A DNA stretch of 64,000 nucleotides from Rhodococcus sp. AW25M09 (GCF_000333955.1 NZ_CAPS01000012.1:1-64000); one strand, 5' to 3'. Shown: positions 17,957 to 27,784, numbered from the stretch's first letter. Notes: a model not told the origin generated them from the sequence alone. Numbers and translations are program-made.

Positions 17957-18010
17957 CTAACTTGGGCGGTACTTAACAGACTGCACCACTGACTGGAGAG
18001 CGAACGAGCA

Positions 18011-19846
18011 ATGGGCCATTACAAGAGCAACCTTCGGGACCTCGAGTTCAACCTCTTCGAGCTGTTCGGCCTCGACGAGACACTCGAAGGCGACAACTTC
18101 GGCGACATGGACGGCGAGGTCGCCCGCGACATGCTGCGCGAGGTCGTGCGCCTGGCCGAGGGCCCGCTGGCCGAGTCGTTCGCGGACGCGGACCGCAACC
18201 CGCCGGTCTTCGACCCCGAGACCCACTCCCTCAAGCTGCCGGAATCGTTCAAGAAGTCCTACAAGGCGCTCGCCGCCGGTGAGTGGTGGCGCGTCGGCCT
18301 CGACGAGGAGCTCGGCGGCATCCCCGCCCCCCGTCACCTGCTCTGGGGCATCAACGAGATGCTGCTCGGATCGCAGCCCGCAGCATTCATGTACTCCGCC
18401 GGCCCCGGCTTCGCGAACATCCTCTTCCACAACGGCACCGACGAGCAGAAGGAATGGGCCAAGGTCATCGTCGAGCGTGAGTGGGGTGCCACCATGGTCC
18501 TCACCGAGCCCGACGCCGGATCCGACGTCGGCGCAGGCCGCACCAAGGCCATCAAGCAGGACGACGGCTCCTGGCACATCGAGGGCGTCAAGCGCTTCAT
18601 CACCTCGGCCGTGTCCGACGACCTCTTCGAGAACATCTTCCACCTCGTGCTCGCTCGCCCCGAAGGTGCCGGGCCCGGCACCAAGGGCCTGAGCCTGTTC
18701 TTCGTCCCGTCCGTCCTCTTCGACTTCGAGAAGGGCGAACCGGGCGAGCGCAACGGCGCCTTCGTCACCGGCGTCGAGCACAAGATGGGTCTCAAGGCCT
18801 CGGCTACCTGCGAGCTCACCTTCGGTGGCCACGGCGTCCCGGCCAAGGGCTGGCTCGTCGGCGAGGTCCACAAGGGCATCGCGCAGATGTTCGACGTCAT
18901 CGAGCACGCTCGAATGATGGTCGGCACCAAGGCGATCGGCACCCTCTCCACCGGCTACCTGAACGCACTCGAGTACGCCAAGGAGCGCGTGCAGGGTGCA
19001 GACCTGACGCAGATGACCGACAAGACCGCACCCCGCGTCACCATCACCCACCACCCCGACGTGCGTCGCAGTCTCATGATGCAGAAGGCGTACTCCGAGG
19101 GCCTGCGTGCGGTGTACCTCTACACCGCAGCCCACCAGAACCCGATCACCGCCAAGCAGATCTCGGACGCGGACGAGGACATCGCCTACCGCGTCAACGA
19201 CCTGCTGCTGCCCATCGTCAAGGGTGTCGGTTCGGAAATCGCCTACCAGGTGCTCGCCGAGTCCCTCCAGACCCTCGGCGGCTCCGGCTTCCTCCAGGAC
19301 TACCCCCTCGAGCAGTACATCCGTGACGCCAAGATCGACTCGCTGTACGAAGGAACCACCGCCATCCAGGCGCAGGACTTCTTCTTCCGCAAGATCGCCC
19401 GTGACCGCGGCGTAGCCCTGGCTCACGTTGCCGGACAGATCAAGTCGTTCATCGACAGCGAAGCAGGCAACGGTCGACTCAAGGCCGAGCGCGCACTGCT
19501 CGCCACCGCGCTCGAAGACGTGCAGGCCATCGTCACCTCGATGACCCAGCACCTCATGGGCGCGCAGGATCAGCCCACCGAGCTGTACAAGGTCGGCCTC
19601 GCATCGGTTCGCTTCCTCATGGGCTTCGGCGACCTGCTCATCGGCTGGCTGCTGCTGCGCCAGTCCGAGATCGCCATCTCCGCACTCGACAACGGCGCGG
19701 AAGGCAAGGACAAGGCGTTCTACGAGGGCAAAATCGCAGTGGCCTCGTTCTTCGCCAAGAACATCCTGCCGCAGCTCACCTCCACCCGCGCAATCCTGAC
19801 CAACATCGACAACGACATCATGGAACTGGACGAAGCAGCATTCTGA
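18011..19846 (+). CDS. fadE5: Acyl-CoA dehydrogenase FadE5
   Basis: 611 aa, the same length I recall for M. tuberculosis FadE5. [15 protein letters not shown] at 162-176 is the acyl-CoA dehydrogenase FAD/substrate signature, and [20 protein letters not shown] plus YEGTT give the C-terminal signature with catalytic base Glu447. It oxidises acyl-CoA to trans-2-enoyl-CoA with FAD. ATG 18011 is preceded by GGAGAGCGAACGAGCA. Two TTACT-type sites lie upstream, and a strong hairpin follows. With fadA2, fabG4 and htdX of this window it makes a complete beta-oxidation-type cycle; in mycobacteria these four genes are adjacent. Confidence 0.95.
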   Translation: MGHYKSNLRDLEFNLFELFGLDETLEGDNFGDMDGEVARDMLREVVRLAEGPLAESFADADRNPPVFDPETHSLKLPESFKKSYKALAAGEWWRVGLDEELGGIPAPRHLLWGINEMLLGSQPAAFMYSAGPGFANILFHNGTDEQKEWAKVIVEREWGATMVLTEPDAGSDVGAGRTKAIKQDDGSWHIEGVKRFITSAVSDDLFENIFHLVLARPEGAGPGTKGLSLFFVPSVLFDFEKGEPGERNGAFVTGVEHKMGLKASATCELTFGGHGVPAKGWLVGEVHKGIAQMFDVIEHARMMVGTKAIGTLSTGYLNALEYAKERVQGADLTQMTDKTAPRVTITHHPDVRRSLMMQKAYSEGLRAVYLYTAAHQNPITAKQISDADEDIAYRVNDLLLPIVKGVGSEIAYQVLAESLQTLGGSGFLQDYPLEQYIRDAKIDSLYEGTTAIQAQDFFFRKIARDRGVALAHVAGQIKSFIDSEAGNGRLKAERALLATALEDVQAIVTSMTQHLMGAQDQPTELYKVGLASVRFLMGFGDLLIGWLLLRQSEIAISALDNGAEGKDKAFYEGKIAVASFFAKNILPQLTSTRAILTNIDNDIMELDEAAF

Positions 19847-19858
19847 TTCCCTGACACA

Positions 19859-19894
19859 ACAACGGCCGCACCTGATTCCAGGTGCGGCCGTTGT
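19859..19894 (+). terminator. Terminator hairpin after fadE5
   Basis: A perfect 16-bp stem (19859-19874 with 19879-19894) closes on ATTC. No T run follows, which is common for actinobacterial terminators. It starts 13 bases after the fadE5 stop. Confidence 0.8.
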
Positions 19895-19915
19895 CATATG
19901 TGGGCAGGATCGACT

Positions 19916-19954
19916 GTGGTTCGGGGTCGGCCGTGGTTCGGGGTCGGCCGTGGT
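19916..19954. repeat. 17-bp direct tandem repeat
   Basis: Unit GTGGTTCGGGGTCGGCC occurs twice without mismatch (19916-19932, 19933-19949) and is followed by a partial third GTGGTT. It separates the fadE5 terminator from the repeat-rich region around the AbiEi-like gene. Confidence 0.85.
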
Positions 19955-19972
19955 TTTTTCGCCCCCCGAGAT

Positions 19973-20062
19973 TCGCAAACGCGCGCGCGTTCGACAAAGG
20001 CGTGCAATATCTCAGCAAAACTCACACTATTCCGCGCGCGTTCGACAAGTGCGCTCGCACTT
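19973..20062. repeat. GCGCGCG-core palindromic elements, left of the AbiEi-like gene
   Basis: Two elements related to the family on the other side of the gene: GCAAACGCGCGCGCGTTCGA at about 19975-19994, and CCGCGCGCGTTCGACAAG near 20033-20050. The latter is followed by the dyad AAGTGCG/CGCACTT. The second element is inside the 3' end of the AbiEi-like gene and encodes its last residues (LSNARGIV). Confidence 0.6.
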
Positions 20063-20993
20063 GTGGAGCACACGAGGTGCTTCGCACACTCCCTAGTGGC
20101 GCCGGCAAGCCAGCGGCCCGCTCCAAAGCTCGGTTTATCCGCGCCGTCAACTCCGCCGGATGCGCCAGATCAGCCCAGGTCCAACGCACCACCGGATAGC
20201 CGAGATCGCGAACCGCGTCTTCCCGTAGCTTCTCCCTGAACACCACGTCGCCGGGGTTCTCGTCCGGCCGCAGATAGTCGGTGTACTTTGCCTTACCGTC
20301 GAACTCGGCGGCGACGACACCGTTGATCAGCCAGTCGATGCGTGCGACCGACCGCCCGTCGGCGTCCAGGATCTCCACTTGCGGCTCCGCATCGAATCCG
20401 GCCTGGCGCAATATGATTCGACTCTGAGACTCACCAGGATTTTCACTGCGCCCGTCCATCAGATTCACAGCTCGTCGAGCCTGAGCGATCCCCTTCCACC
20501 CCCGGGCTCGCTGCAATTCCGCGTCGAGTTCCTGTGGATCGCAGCGCTCGAGTGCTACGTCACCTGCAATGACCGCCGTCAGGAGTGGCTCGGTGCGGGC
20601 AAGATCGATCACCGTCCGCGCCAACGAGGTCACGGCTATACCGTCGACCGTCGATGTCGGCACCCACGGCGCACAGTGCACGATCACCGACGCGTTCTTT
20701 CGACCTCCGCCGCGGCGGTCCCTGGTGACATGCACCTTCTCGAATCCGCCTGTTGGCAAGGGTAATCCGTGCAACAACGCGGCCGAACGATGACTGACTG
20801 CGCTGCCTTCGGAGATCATCGGGAGTATCGCGTCGATCAGCAGTCGATGCCGCTCCTGCTCCGAGAGTTGTATCAACCGCGACGACGGAACGTAGACGCC
20901 GTTCACGAGACGATCCCAGCCTCCGCGTTGATACAGGGCGCGCAACTCGTGGTCGGCGTTCCCGGCTGCCAACGCCTCCGCGCGTCGCACCAT
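20022..20993 (-). CDS. AbiEi-like winged-helix protein with DUF559/Vsr-type nuclease-like C-terminus
   Basis: 323 aa from ATG 20993 (GAGGG eight bases upstream, and the N-terminus VRRAEALAAGNADHELRALY is where such proteins begin); longer starts up to 21068 exist. The N-terminal part, with RGGWDRLVNGVYVPSS, ILPMISEGSAVSHRSAALLHGLP and later TSLARTVIDLART, is the pattern of AbiEi-type antitoxin-like proteins. The C-terminal part (EFDGKAKYTDYL, FREKLREDAVRDLGYPVVRWTW) resembles the DUF559/Vsr-like endonuclease fold. Such fusions are common orphan genes in actinobacteria; the function is not established. It lacks an obvious AbiEii partner. Repeats of one family lie on both sides and its 3' end is built from one of them. 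Confidence 0.7.
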   Translation of the reverse strand: MVRRAEALAAGNADHELRALYQRGGWDRLVNGVYVPSSRLIQLSEQERHRLLIDAILPMISEGSAVSHRSAALLHGLPLPTGGFEKVHVTRDRRGGGRKNASVIVHCAPWVPTSTVDGIAVTSLARTVIDLARTEPLLTAVIAGDVALERCDPQELDAELQRARGWKGIAQARRAVNLMDGRSENPGESQSRIILRQAGFDAEPQVEILDADGRSVARIDWLINGVVAAEFDGKAKYTDYLRPDENPGDVVFREKLREDAVRDLGYPVVRWTWADLAHPAELTARINRALERAAGLPAPLGSVRSTSCAPQVRAHLSNARGIV

Positions 20994-21130
20994 TCGGTCA
21001 TCCCTCATCCTCCGAGTCTCGGCCATGCGCATAGCGATACCAGGGCGAAAGCGGCCGTCTGTGCACAACTTCGAGCCTGTGGATGAATACAGGTACGCAA
21101 GTACCAGTATTCATGGGTTCGGTCGGGCCC

Positions 21131-21222
21131 GACAAGTGCGCGCGCGTTTGCCAGGTGCGTCCGGAATCGCCGATTTTCGGGCACTATTTCGCGTGCGCCC
21201 AACGTCTGCGCGCGCGTTTGCG
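21131..21222. repeat. 92-bp dispersed repeat, copy 1
   Basis: Aligns without gaps to 21319-21410 at about 77 of 92 positions. The central part GGAATCGCCGATTTTC and GGCACTATTTCGCG is almost unchanged. Each end carries a palindromic GCGCGCGTTTGC element. Confidence 0.85.
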
Positions 21223-21318
21223 GAATAGTGGACGACGGACGGGGCGGCGCGGAGAACCGAGGCGGGGGCGCCGGTCGAATCCCGCCAGACGCATGCCACT
21301 CTCCGCAAGCACAGCCTC

Positions 21319-21410
21319 AGCAAATGCGCGCGCGTTTGCCATTTGCGCGCGGAATCGCCGATTTTCCGGCACTATTTCGCGCGCGCCCAGCAAATGCGTG
21401 CGCTTTTGCG
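21319..21410. repeat. 92-bp dispersed repeat, copy 2
   Basis: Begins AGCAAATGCGCGCGCGTTTG, a near-perfect palindrome when extended by one base, and ends with the related AGCAAATGCGTGCGCTTTTG. It runs straight into a tandem array of 16-bp units. Confidence 0.85.
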
Positions 21411-21522
21411 AAACGTGCAGAGGTGTGAACATGCAGAGGGGCGAACGTGGACAGGGGCGAACGTGCAGAGGGGCGAACACGCAGAGGTACGAACGTGCAG
21501 AGGTGTGAGCGCGCACAGCTGA
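21410..21522. repeat. Tandem array of 16-bp units (about 7 copies)
   Basis: Units of the form GAACGTGCAGAGGGGC start at 21410 (17 bp), 21427, 21443, 21459, 21475, 21491 and 21507 (degenerate). They are contiguous, with no unique spacers, so this is a minisatellite-like array and not a CRISPR. With the 92-bp copies it fills the gap 20994-21545 between the AbiEi-like and flavin reductase genes, in which I see no gene. Confidence 0.85.
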
Positions 21523-21545
21523 ACAGACGCACAGCCGCCGAGTAG

Positions 21546-22205
<660 letters not shown>

Positions 22206-24539
22206 TCATTCGTCGGGTGCCGGTGCCGGTTCTGGAGCCGGTTCCCGGGCGGAACGGGGTGCCGGAGGAGGGTCCGGGCGGTCGGGCTCGACACATTTCA
22301 CGATAGGAATCGGGTCGTATTTGACCGTTCTGGTGTTCCGCGACAATTCCCTGCCCGACGCGGCGTCCCGAATCACCTTGGTATCGCTGGCCGTGAATCC
22401 GGGGCCTCCGCCGGATGCGATGCAGCCCGCGCCGGCGGGCAGAGTCACCGTGTTAGGCGAGGTCGGTCTCGTTCGCGGCCCGGTGGTCGATTCGACGTCG
22501 ACGGTCTTCGTTCCCCAGAGTCGAACGGTGACGCTGGACGAATCCGCAAACGACTCGATGACCACGCCTGTGTCGTATGGGTTGGTGAACTTCAGGTCGA
22601 TGGCACCCTCGAACACGGTCGCTTCGCGGGCCTCGGGGTAGCGGCTGATGTAGTAGCTGTGCTCGGTGTGGTCGGTGTCTTCCATGCCGGCGAAGTAGGA
22701 CGCGTTGTAGAGCGTCGTCGCGAACTGGCTGATGCCACCGCCCACGGCGCGATCGGGTCGGCCGTTGTCGATGATTCCCGACTCGACAAATCCTTGCGCG
22801 GTGCCTCGCGGACCGGTGTATCCGTTGAGCGAGAAGGTCTCTTTCGGCTTCACGAGCGCACCGTTGACGATCTGGGCGGTGAGCCCGATATTGACGCCCG
22901 ACGCGTACTCGAACCCGCCGGTGGTGTACTCGGAAATCACTTCCCGGACGCCCAATTTCTGCGCACCTTCGGTGGTGAGCGCGGGCGGGGCCGGCTCGTA
23001 GATCGCGTCGGTGACGCGATTTCCGTCCGCAGACAGCAACGCGGGCAGCTGCTCGAGAGTCTTGCGCCACTCCACGAGTTCGCCCATCACCCCGGGCACG
23101 ACGGTCGGTGCACCGCCGGAGAAAGTGAACGACGCATCCTTCGGCGGTACCTCGGTGCGCACGAGTTGCGGAGCGAGGATTCCGGTGGCCGCATCGGTGT
23201 TGTAGATCGGAGTCAGACCACCCTGGCCGTCCGGATCGAAGCTCAGAAGCTCGCCCACTCGATCCGTCTGCAGGACAGCGTCGACGTTCTGCCGGCCCGT
23301 GAACGTCACCGGTGCCGAGGTCGCGGGTACCGCAACGTCCGCCAAGGCGCGGTCCACGCCTTCCTGCGTCACCGACACCGGGGTCGATTCGTAGACGACT
23401 TCCGTTGCACCCGTGGCCCATTCGGTCTGCAGATTTCGACGCGTCTGCTCCGCATCGAGCACGCGACCGTCCAGCGGTGGGACAGCAACGGGGTTGGGGC
23501 CGTCGAACACGACGTCGCCTTCGACGGGAGCGCGATCGGTCTCGGCTCGGAGCCCGTCGACGGCAGCGGTCAATGCCTGGTCGTCCGCGGTCGACACGAC
23601 TCCGATTTCGCGGCTGCCGAAAAACGACGTCAGCCGAGTGATCGGATTGATCGGCTGCGATCCCGCGCGGTCCAGCGTTGCATCCCAATCCACCCCGAGA
23701 CCGGCAGCGGCTGGGACTACTTCCACCTGCCGATCACCGACGCCGACCTGTAGTGGTTGCTCCGCCCGTGGGCCGAGCTCGGAACGCAGCACGGCTTCGG
23801 CGTCGGAGTGGCTCTTTCCGCCGACCTCGATTCCAGCGACAGTCACACCACGGGGTACACGGTCGCTGGAGCTGACCCAATCCGCGGCATAGAAGAGCGT
23901 CAGCACGGCAACAACTGCACCGGTGCCGATGGCGATCTTCCTCCACGGCGGTACGAAGCCGGTTGCCTCCGCCTGCGCAGTACCGTCCTCGGGCGGGATC
24001 GACGCTGCTCGAGCGGGTTCCTCGGGCTGCGCCGTATCGACTGGCTGCGCTGTATCGACTGGCTGCGCCGGGACGACTGCCTGGGCGATAGTGGGAGATT
24101 CGTCCGCGGCAGGCGTGTTCTCCGGGTTCGAATCCGACGAATCCGACTCGACATCGTTTCTCGCATCTGCGGCGGCATCGAGCTCGGCGGCATCGCCCTC
24201 AGGCTCAGCGGTATCGGCCTCAGCGGTATCGATCTCAGCAGGGGCTGCCTCAGCGGTATCGATCTCAGCAGGGGCGGCCTCAGCGGTATCGAGCTCGGCA
24301 CCGTCAAGCTCGGTCTCGACAGTATCGTCGGCAGCAGAACCGTCGGCAGAAACCTCGGACGCATCCTGCCCGGATTCGACGGCCTCGGACTCCTGCTCTA
24401 CGTCGGACTCATGACTCGTGTCGTCGACCTCGTCGCTGACTGCCCCGAAGACCTCGGTGGGCGCGTCGTACGGCGGTACGTCGGGCTGAGATTCGCCGCC
24501 GATGGGCGCGTCACCCGACCTACTGTTGCGCTCGCTCAC
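22206..24539 (-). CDS. VanW-family membrane-anchored protein with acidic repeat N-terminus
   Basis: 777 aa from GTG 24539, with GGAAGGG six bases upstream. Residues 1-195 are disordered, acidic and Ala-rich, with an internal repeat AAPAEIDTAE encoded by a 30-bp DNA repeat (24218-24247, 24248-24277, partial third) and a second repeat PVDTAQ. One membrane helix follows (about 202-220), so the rest is outside. It contains peptidoglycan-binding-4/YoaR-like modules (VTVAGIEVGGKSHSDAEAVL) and a VanW domain (GGGISQFATTLYNASYFAGM). The C-terminus is Pro-rich. VanW proteins are linked to cell-wall and glycopeptide responses, but their biochemical role is unknown. Confidence 0.88.
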   Translation of the reverse strand: MSERNSRSGDAPIGGESQPDVPPYDAPTEVFGAVSDEVDDTSHESDVEQESEAVESGQDASEVSADGSAADDTVETELDGAELDTAEAAPAEIDTAEAAPAEIDTAEADTAEPEGDAAELDAAADARNDVESDSSDSNPENTPAADESPTIAQAVVPAQPVDTAQPVDTAQPEEPARAASIPPEDGTAQAEATGFVPPWRKIAIGTGAVVAVLTLFYAADWVSSSDRVPRGVTVAGIEVGGKSHSDAEAVLRSELGPRAEQPLQVGVGDRQVEVVPAAAGLGVDWDATLDRAGSQPINPITRLTSFFGSREIGVVSTADDQALTAAVDGLRAETDRAPVEGDVVFDGPNPVAVPPLDGRVLDAEQTRRNLQTEWATGATEVVYESTPVSVTQEGVDRALADVAVPATSAPVTFTGRQNVDAVLQTDRVGELLSFDPDGQGGLTPIYNTDAATGILAPQLVRTEVPPKDASFTFSGGAPTVVPGVMGELVEWRKTLEQLPALLSADGNRVTDAIYEPAPPALTTEGAQKLGVREVISEYTTGGFEYASGVNIGLTAQIVNGALVKPKETFSLNGYTGPRGTAQGFVESGIIDNGRPDRAVGGGISQFATTLYNASYFAGMEDTDHTEHSYYISRYPEAREATVFEGAIDLKFTNPYDTGVVIESFADSSSVTVRLWGTKTVDVESTTGPRTRPTSPNTVTLPAGAGCIASGGGPGFTASDTKVIRDAASGRELSRNTRTVKYDPIPIVKCVEPDRPDPPPAPRSAREPAPEPAPAPDE

Positions 24540-24667
24540 GTTCGACCCTTCCAGGACCACCGTTCGATGAAAGTTTCACTGTTTTGGGTGGCGTACCCCG
24601 CGCATGAGCTTACGCAAACCGAACACCTGTGCTCACTCGGAGACGGCCGAGTAGAAAAAACAAGGAA

Positions 24668-24714
24668 GGCCCCGCGCCGCTGCCGGGTCGGGGGTCAGGC
24701 AGCAGCGCGGAGCC
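24668..24714 (-). terminator. Terminator of the PucR-type gene (minus strand)
   Basis: GGCTCCGCGCTGCTGCC pairs imperfectly with GGCAGCGGCGCGGGGCC on the minus strand, and the hairpin is followed there by TTCCTTGTTTTTTC, a clear T run. It lies in the 232-bp gap between the VanW start and the PucR stop. Confidence 0.75.
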
Positions 24715-24771
24715 AACTGGAATATATGCACTCTTCGACTGTCCGTTACATCGAGTCGAAAAACGTCTCAT

Positions 24772-26094
24772 TCAATTCATTCGGTTGAATGATCCGCTGG
24801 GCGTCGAACTGTCTCCGTCTCCCACGGCTTTGATCCAGTGCCCGGTCCGGACCAGCGCGAGCGTGAGGAGCAGTCGGTCTCGCGGATCGGTCAGGTCATG
24901 ACCCGTCAATTCCTCGATCCGGCGCACACGGTAGATCACGGTGTTGCGGTGGCAATAGAGCGCCTTGGCTGCATTGGTGGGCGAACCGTCGGAGGCAAGC
25001 ATGTGAGCCAAGGTGCCGAGCAGTGTTTCTCGATGCGGTTCGGGATGTGTCCACAAGTTGCCCAGCGCATGCCGCACGAGCAGATCCGACGATTGATCGT
25101 CGGCAGCCATGATCACTCGGGGCAACCGTTCCGTCGCCAATGCCACGCCGCTGCCTTCGGTGATGGTCTCGGCAGTCAGCGCCGCGAGGCGATAAGCGGC
25201 CGCGAAGGACGACACCCCCTCCGGCGAATGCGCGACACCGACCGGCCCGACGGCCTGAGCCGCAAGCGAATCGACCACCGCGTTCCACGTTCCCGTGCCG
25301 AGGGCGACGAGCGCGAACTGATGGCCGTCCCGGGTGTTCCAATGCGAAACCGCACCGATTTGATCCAACGCATCCTCGGGCGCGGAGAGCGGCGGCGATC
25401 CCTGATCATCGAGCGGTCCCACCACACAGGCGATTTGCTGCGACGCCGAAAGACCAAGGGTGGCACGGGCTTCGATGACGAACGCCGGATCACCACCCCG
25501 CCCCGACCGAAGGCCGTCGAGAATCTCCAGAACATTGGCGATGTCGCGCTGCTGCATTCGAGCACTCTCTTGGCGGTATGCCTCGACGAGAGTCTCGTAC
25601 TGACTGTCGAGTGCGCGCCACAGCTGCTGACCCGCAACCAGAAGCAGGTGCTCGTCGATTCTGGACCGAAGTTGCTCCCGCTCGAGCATCAATTCCTCCC
25701 ACAGCGTCCGACTCCCGAGCGTGTACGCCTTGAGAACCAACTCCATCGGAATACCCTGGCGAGCACGCTCCCTACCGGTCCGACGCCACACATCGCGGGT
25801 GTTGTCGTTCGCGGCAGGCAGCCCGGACAGCGTGCGAAGACCTTGACCGATGTGCTCGCGGGTACTGCGCCTGATCTCGCCCGCGATGTCCGGAGTAGGG
25901 CTGGCCAAATAGGCGGGTTCCTGCTCTATCAGCGCGAGCGTGATGGAGTCTGCGATCGCGTCGGCCCGCGGCGTCAAGGCGGCCCACGCGCTCCGAATCT
26001 TCTCCTGATCCGCAGCTGTCACGGCTCCGCGGGCAGCCGAACGCGTCGATCTGCGTCGAGCATCAGGAGCACCCACCCTCACAGTTTTGCGCAC
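24772..26094 (-). CDS. PucR-family transcriptional regulator
   Basis: About 440 aa from GTG 26094; the frame is open to ATG 26193 and other GTGs follow at 26082 and 26076, none with a good ribosome site, so the start is uncertain. The C-terminal HTH NAAKALYCHRNTVIYRVRRI followed by ELTGHDLTDP is the PucR signature. The upstream region (MELVLKAYTLGSRTLWEELM) is the helical sensor domain of this actinobacterial subgroup. It is divergent from the branched-chain-type ABC transporter and probably regulates it. Dyads containing TGTGCGC lie in the divergent region. Confidence 0.85.
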   Translation of the reverse strand: MRKTVRVGAPDARRRSTRSAARGAVTAADQEKIRSAWAALTPRADAIADSITLALIEQEPAYLASPTPDIAGEIRRSTREHIGQGLRTLSGLPAANDNTRDVWRRTGRERARQGIPMELVLKAYTLGSRTLWEELMLEREQLRSRIDEHLLLVAGQQLWRALDSQYETLVEAYRQESARMQQRDIANVLEILDGLRSGRGGDPAFVIEARATLGLSASQQIACVVGPLDDQGSPPLSAPEDALDQIGAVSHWNTRDGHQFALVALGTGTWNAVVDSLAAQAVGPVGVAHSPEGVSSFAAAYRLAALTAETITEGSGVALATERLPRVIMAADDQSSDLLVRHALGNLWTHPEPHRETLLGTLAHMLASDGSPTNAAKALYCHRNTVIYRVRRIEELTGHDLTDPRDRLLLTLALVRTGHWIKAVGDGDSSTPSGSFNRMN

Positions 26095-26191
26095 AGAGCC
26101 CACATCAGGGGGTGATTTGACCGGTACTGGTGCCGAGGGACCCAAAGATTCTGTGCGCAGCGCCCATATCGCCCGTTGTGCGCGACGCACC
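26088..26191. promoter_or_regulatory. Dyads in the pucR-ABC transporter divergent region
   Basis: An inverted repeat of TGCGCACAGA (26088-26097) and TCTGTGCGCA (26149-26158), plus GTGCG-CGA-CGCAC (26178-26190). The half-sites share TGTGC/GCACA with the dyad beside the other PucR gene. They overlap the start codons considered for this regulator, which supports a downstream start. Operator function is inferred. Confidence 0.4.
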
Positions 26192-26224
26192 ATAGTGAAC
26201 TGAACAGATTGTGAGGTGCATCAC

Positions 26225-27046
26225 TTGAATCCAGTCGACACAATGGACCCGGTCCTCACCATGACGGACGTCGACGTGTCCTTCGGCGGAATCGTCGCGC
26301 TCTCCGGTGTCAGTCTCGACGTGCGGCCTGGGGAAGTCCTGGGCGTCATCGGGCCCAACGGGGCGGGCAAGACGACCCTGTTCAATGTTGCGTGCGGACT
26401 GGTTCGCCCGCAATCGGGATCACTCGGCCGACACGGTAAGCCGTTGACCCGGCTGCGACCCCACGACCTACCCGGACTCGGCATGAGCCGAACGCTGCAG
26501 GGGCTCGGGTTGTTCGATCGGATGACGGTGCTGGACAACGTCATGATCGGTGCCGACCGAACAGCCCGTACCGGAATTGTCGCCGGCCTCCTCGGTCTGC
26601 CGTCGAGCGCCTCCGACGACGCTGCAGTCCGCTCGACCGCGATGGCCACACTGCAGCGATTGCGAATCGACGACTACGCCCACCGATTGCCGCCGAGCCT
26701 GCCCTACGCGGTGCGCAAACGCGTCGCGCTCGCCCGCGCACTCGTCAGCGAACCGACTCTGCTCTTGCTCGATGAACCCGCCTCGGGCCTGTCCGGCGAC
26801 GAGATGAGCGAGCTCGGCGACGAGATTCGCTCTCTCGCGGTAGCACCCACCGATTCCGCACCGGAAAGACCTGCAACATCGGTCATGCTCGTCGAGCATC
26901 ACATGGATCTCGTGATGAGTGTGTGCGACCGGATCTACGTACTGGATTTCGGCAAGATCATCGCCGAGGGGACACCCGATCAGATCCGCGAGGACCCTGC
27001 GGTACTGGCTGCATATCTCGGAAGCGAAGTGGCACATGAGGACTGA
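26225..27046 (+). CDS. Branched-chain amino acid-type ABC transporter ATP-binding protein (LivG-like)
   Basis: 273 aa from TTG 26225, chosen for GAGGTG six bases upstream; GTG 26216 and ATG 26243 are alternatives. Walker A GPNGAGKTT, Walker B LLLLDEPAS and the switch His (VEHHMDLV) are intact. The signature segment reads LPYAVRKRVALARAL rather than LSGGQ, close to the LPYGxQRR form usual in LivG. It energises uptake of a small amide or amino acid with the next four genes and overlaps the LivF gene by 11 bases. Confidence 0.9.
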   Translation: MNPVDTMDPVLTMTDVDVSFGGIVALSGVSLDVRPGEVLGVIGPNGAGKTTLFNVACGLVRPQSGSLGRHGKPLTRLRPHDLPGLGMSRTLQGLGLFDRMTVLDNVMIGADRTARTGIVAGLLGLPSSASDDAAVRSTAMATLQRLRIDDYAHRLPPSLPYAVRKRVALARALVSEPTLLLLDEPASGLSGDEMSELGDEIRSLAVAPTDSAPERPATSVMLVEHHMDLVMSVCDRIYVLDFGKIIAEGTPDQIREDPAVLAAYLGSEVAHED

Positions 27047-27758
27047 CGCCGCGCACCTGACGATCACCGACTTGACCGTTCGCTACGGACCGGTCACCGC
27101 CCTCGATTCGGTGTCCATGACCGTCGCGGCCGGAGCGATCACCGCCGTGCTCGGTGCCAACGGAGCAGGAAAGACGACACTGCTGCGCACAGTCTCCGGG
27201 CTCATCGAACCGGTGTCGGGACGCATAGAACTCGCCGGTGTCGACGTCGTCGGTGTCGCACCGGATCGCATGTCCCGCAAAGGACTTGCACACGTTCCCG
27301 AGGGCCGAGGAGTGATAGCCGAACTGACGGTCGACGAGAATCTCCGGCTCGGCGCGCTGGGACGCAACAGAAGTCACGACGCCGTCACCCTGGACAGAAT
27401 CTACGACATGTTCCCGGCCTTGACCGGTCGACGAGCCTCCTCCGCACACACCCTGTCCGGTGGGGAACGGCAGATGCTGGTGATCGGCCGAGCATTGATG
27501 GCGACACCGTCGGTTCTGCTGCTCGACGAACCGTCTCTCGGGCTCGCTCCGAAAATCGTCGCGCAGATCTTCGAGACGCTCCGCGCACTCGTCGATTCGG
27601 AATCGATGACCGTCGTTCTCGTCGAACAGAACGCGAGAAGCGCGCTGGCGATCGCCCAACACGCCGTAGTCCTGGATCTGGGCAAGGTCGCGATGGAAGG
27701 CCCCGCCGACACCTTGGCCGGGGACGACGCCCTCCGACACGCCTATCTCGGGTTCTAG
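27036..27758 (+). CDS. Branched-chain amino acid-type ABC transporter ATP-binding protein (LivF-like)
   Basis: 240 aa from ATG 27036. Walker A GANGAGKTT, the signature LSGGERQML, Walker B LLLDEPSLGL and VEQN with the switch region are all canonical. AHVPEGRGVIAELTVDENL is the LivF-type Q-loop region. It pairs with the preceding LivG-like subunit as the heterodimeric ATPase of the transporter. Confidence 0.93.
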   Translation: MRTDAAHLTITDLTVRYGPVTALDSVSMTVAAGAITAVLGANGAGKTTLLRTVSGLIEPVSGRIELAGVDVVGVAPDRMSRKGLAHVPEGRGVIAELTVDENLRLGALGRNRSHDAVTLDRIYDMFPALTGRRASSAHTLSGGERQMLVIGRALMATPSVLLLDEPSLGLAPKIVAQIFETLRALVDSESMTVVLVEQNARSALAIAQHAVVLDLGKVAMEGPADTLAGDDALRHAYLGF

Positions 27759-27784
27759 AGCAAGCCGAAAGGACGCATGCCACA

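Noticed and set aside
17957-19978. 673-aa minus-strand open frame
   Set aside because: Antisense shadow of fadE5, with the Gly/Asp/Val-rich composition typical of high-GC mirror frames.
21410-21522. CRISPR array
   Set aside because: 16-bp units are contiguous with no spacers and no cas genes are present.
20022-21545. Insertion sequence or transposon
   Set aside because: No transposase is encoded and no target-site duplication or terminal inverted repeat pair could be defined, although repeats lie on both sides of the gene.
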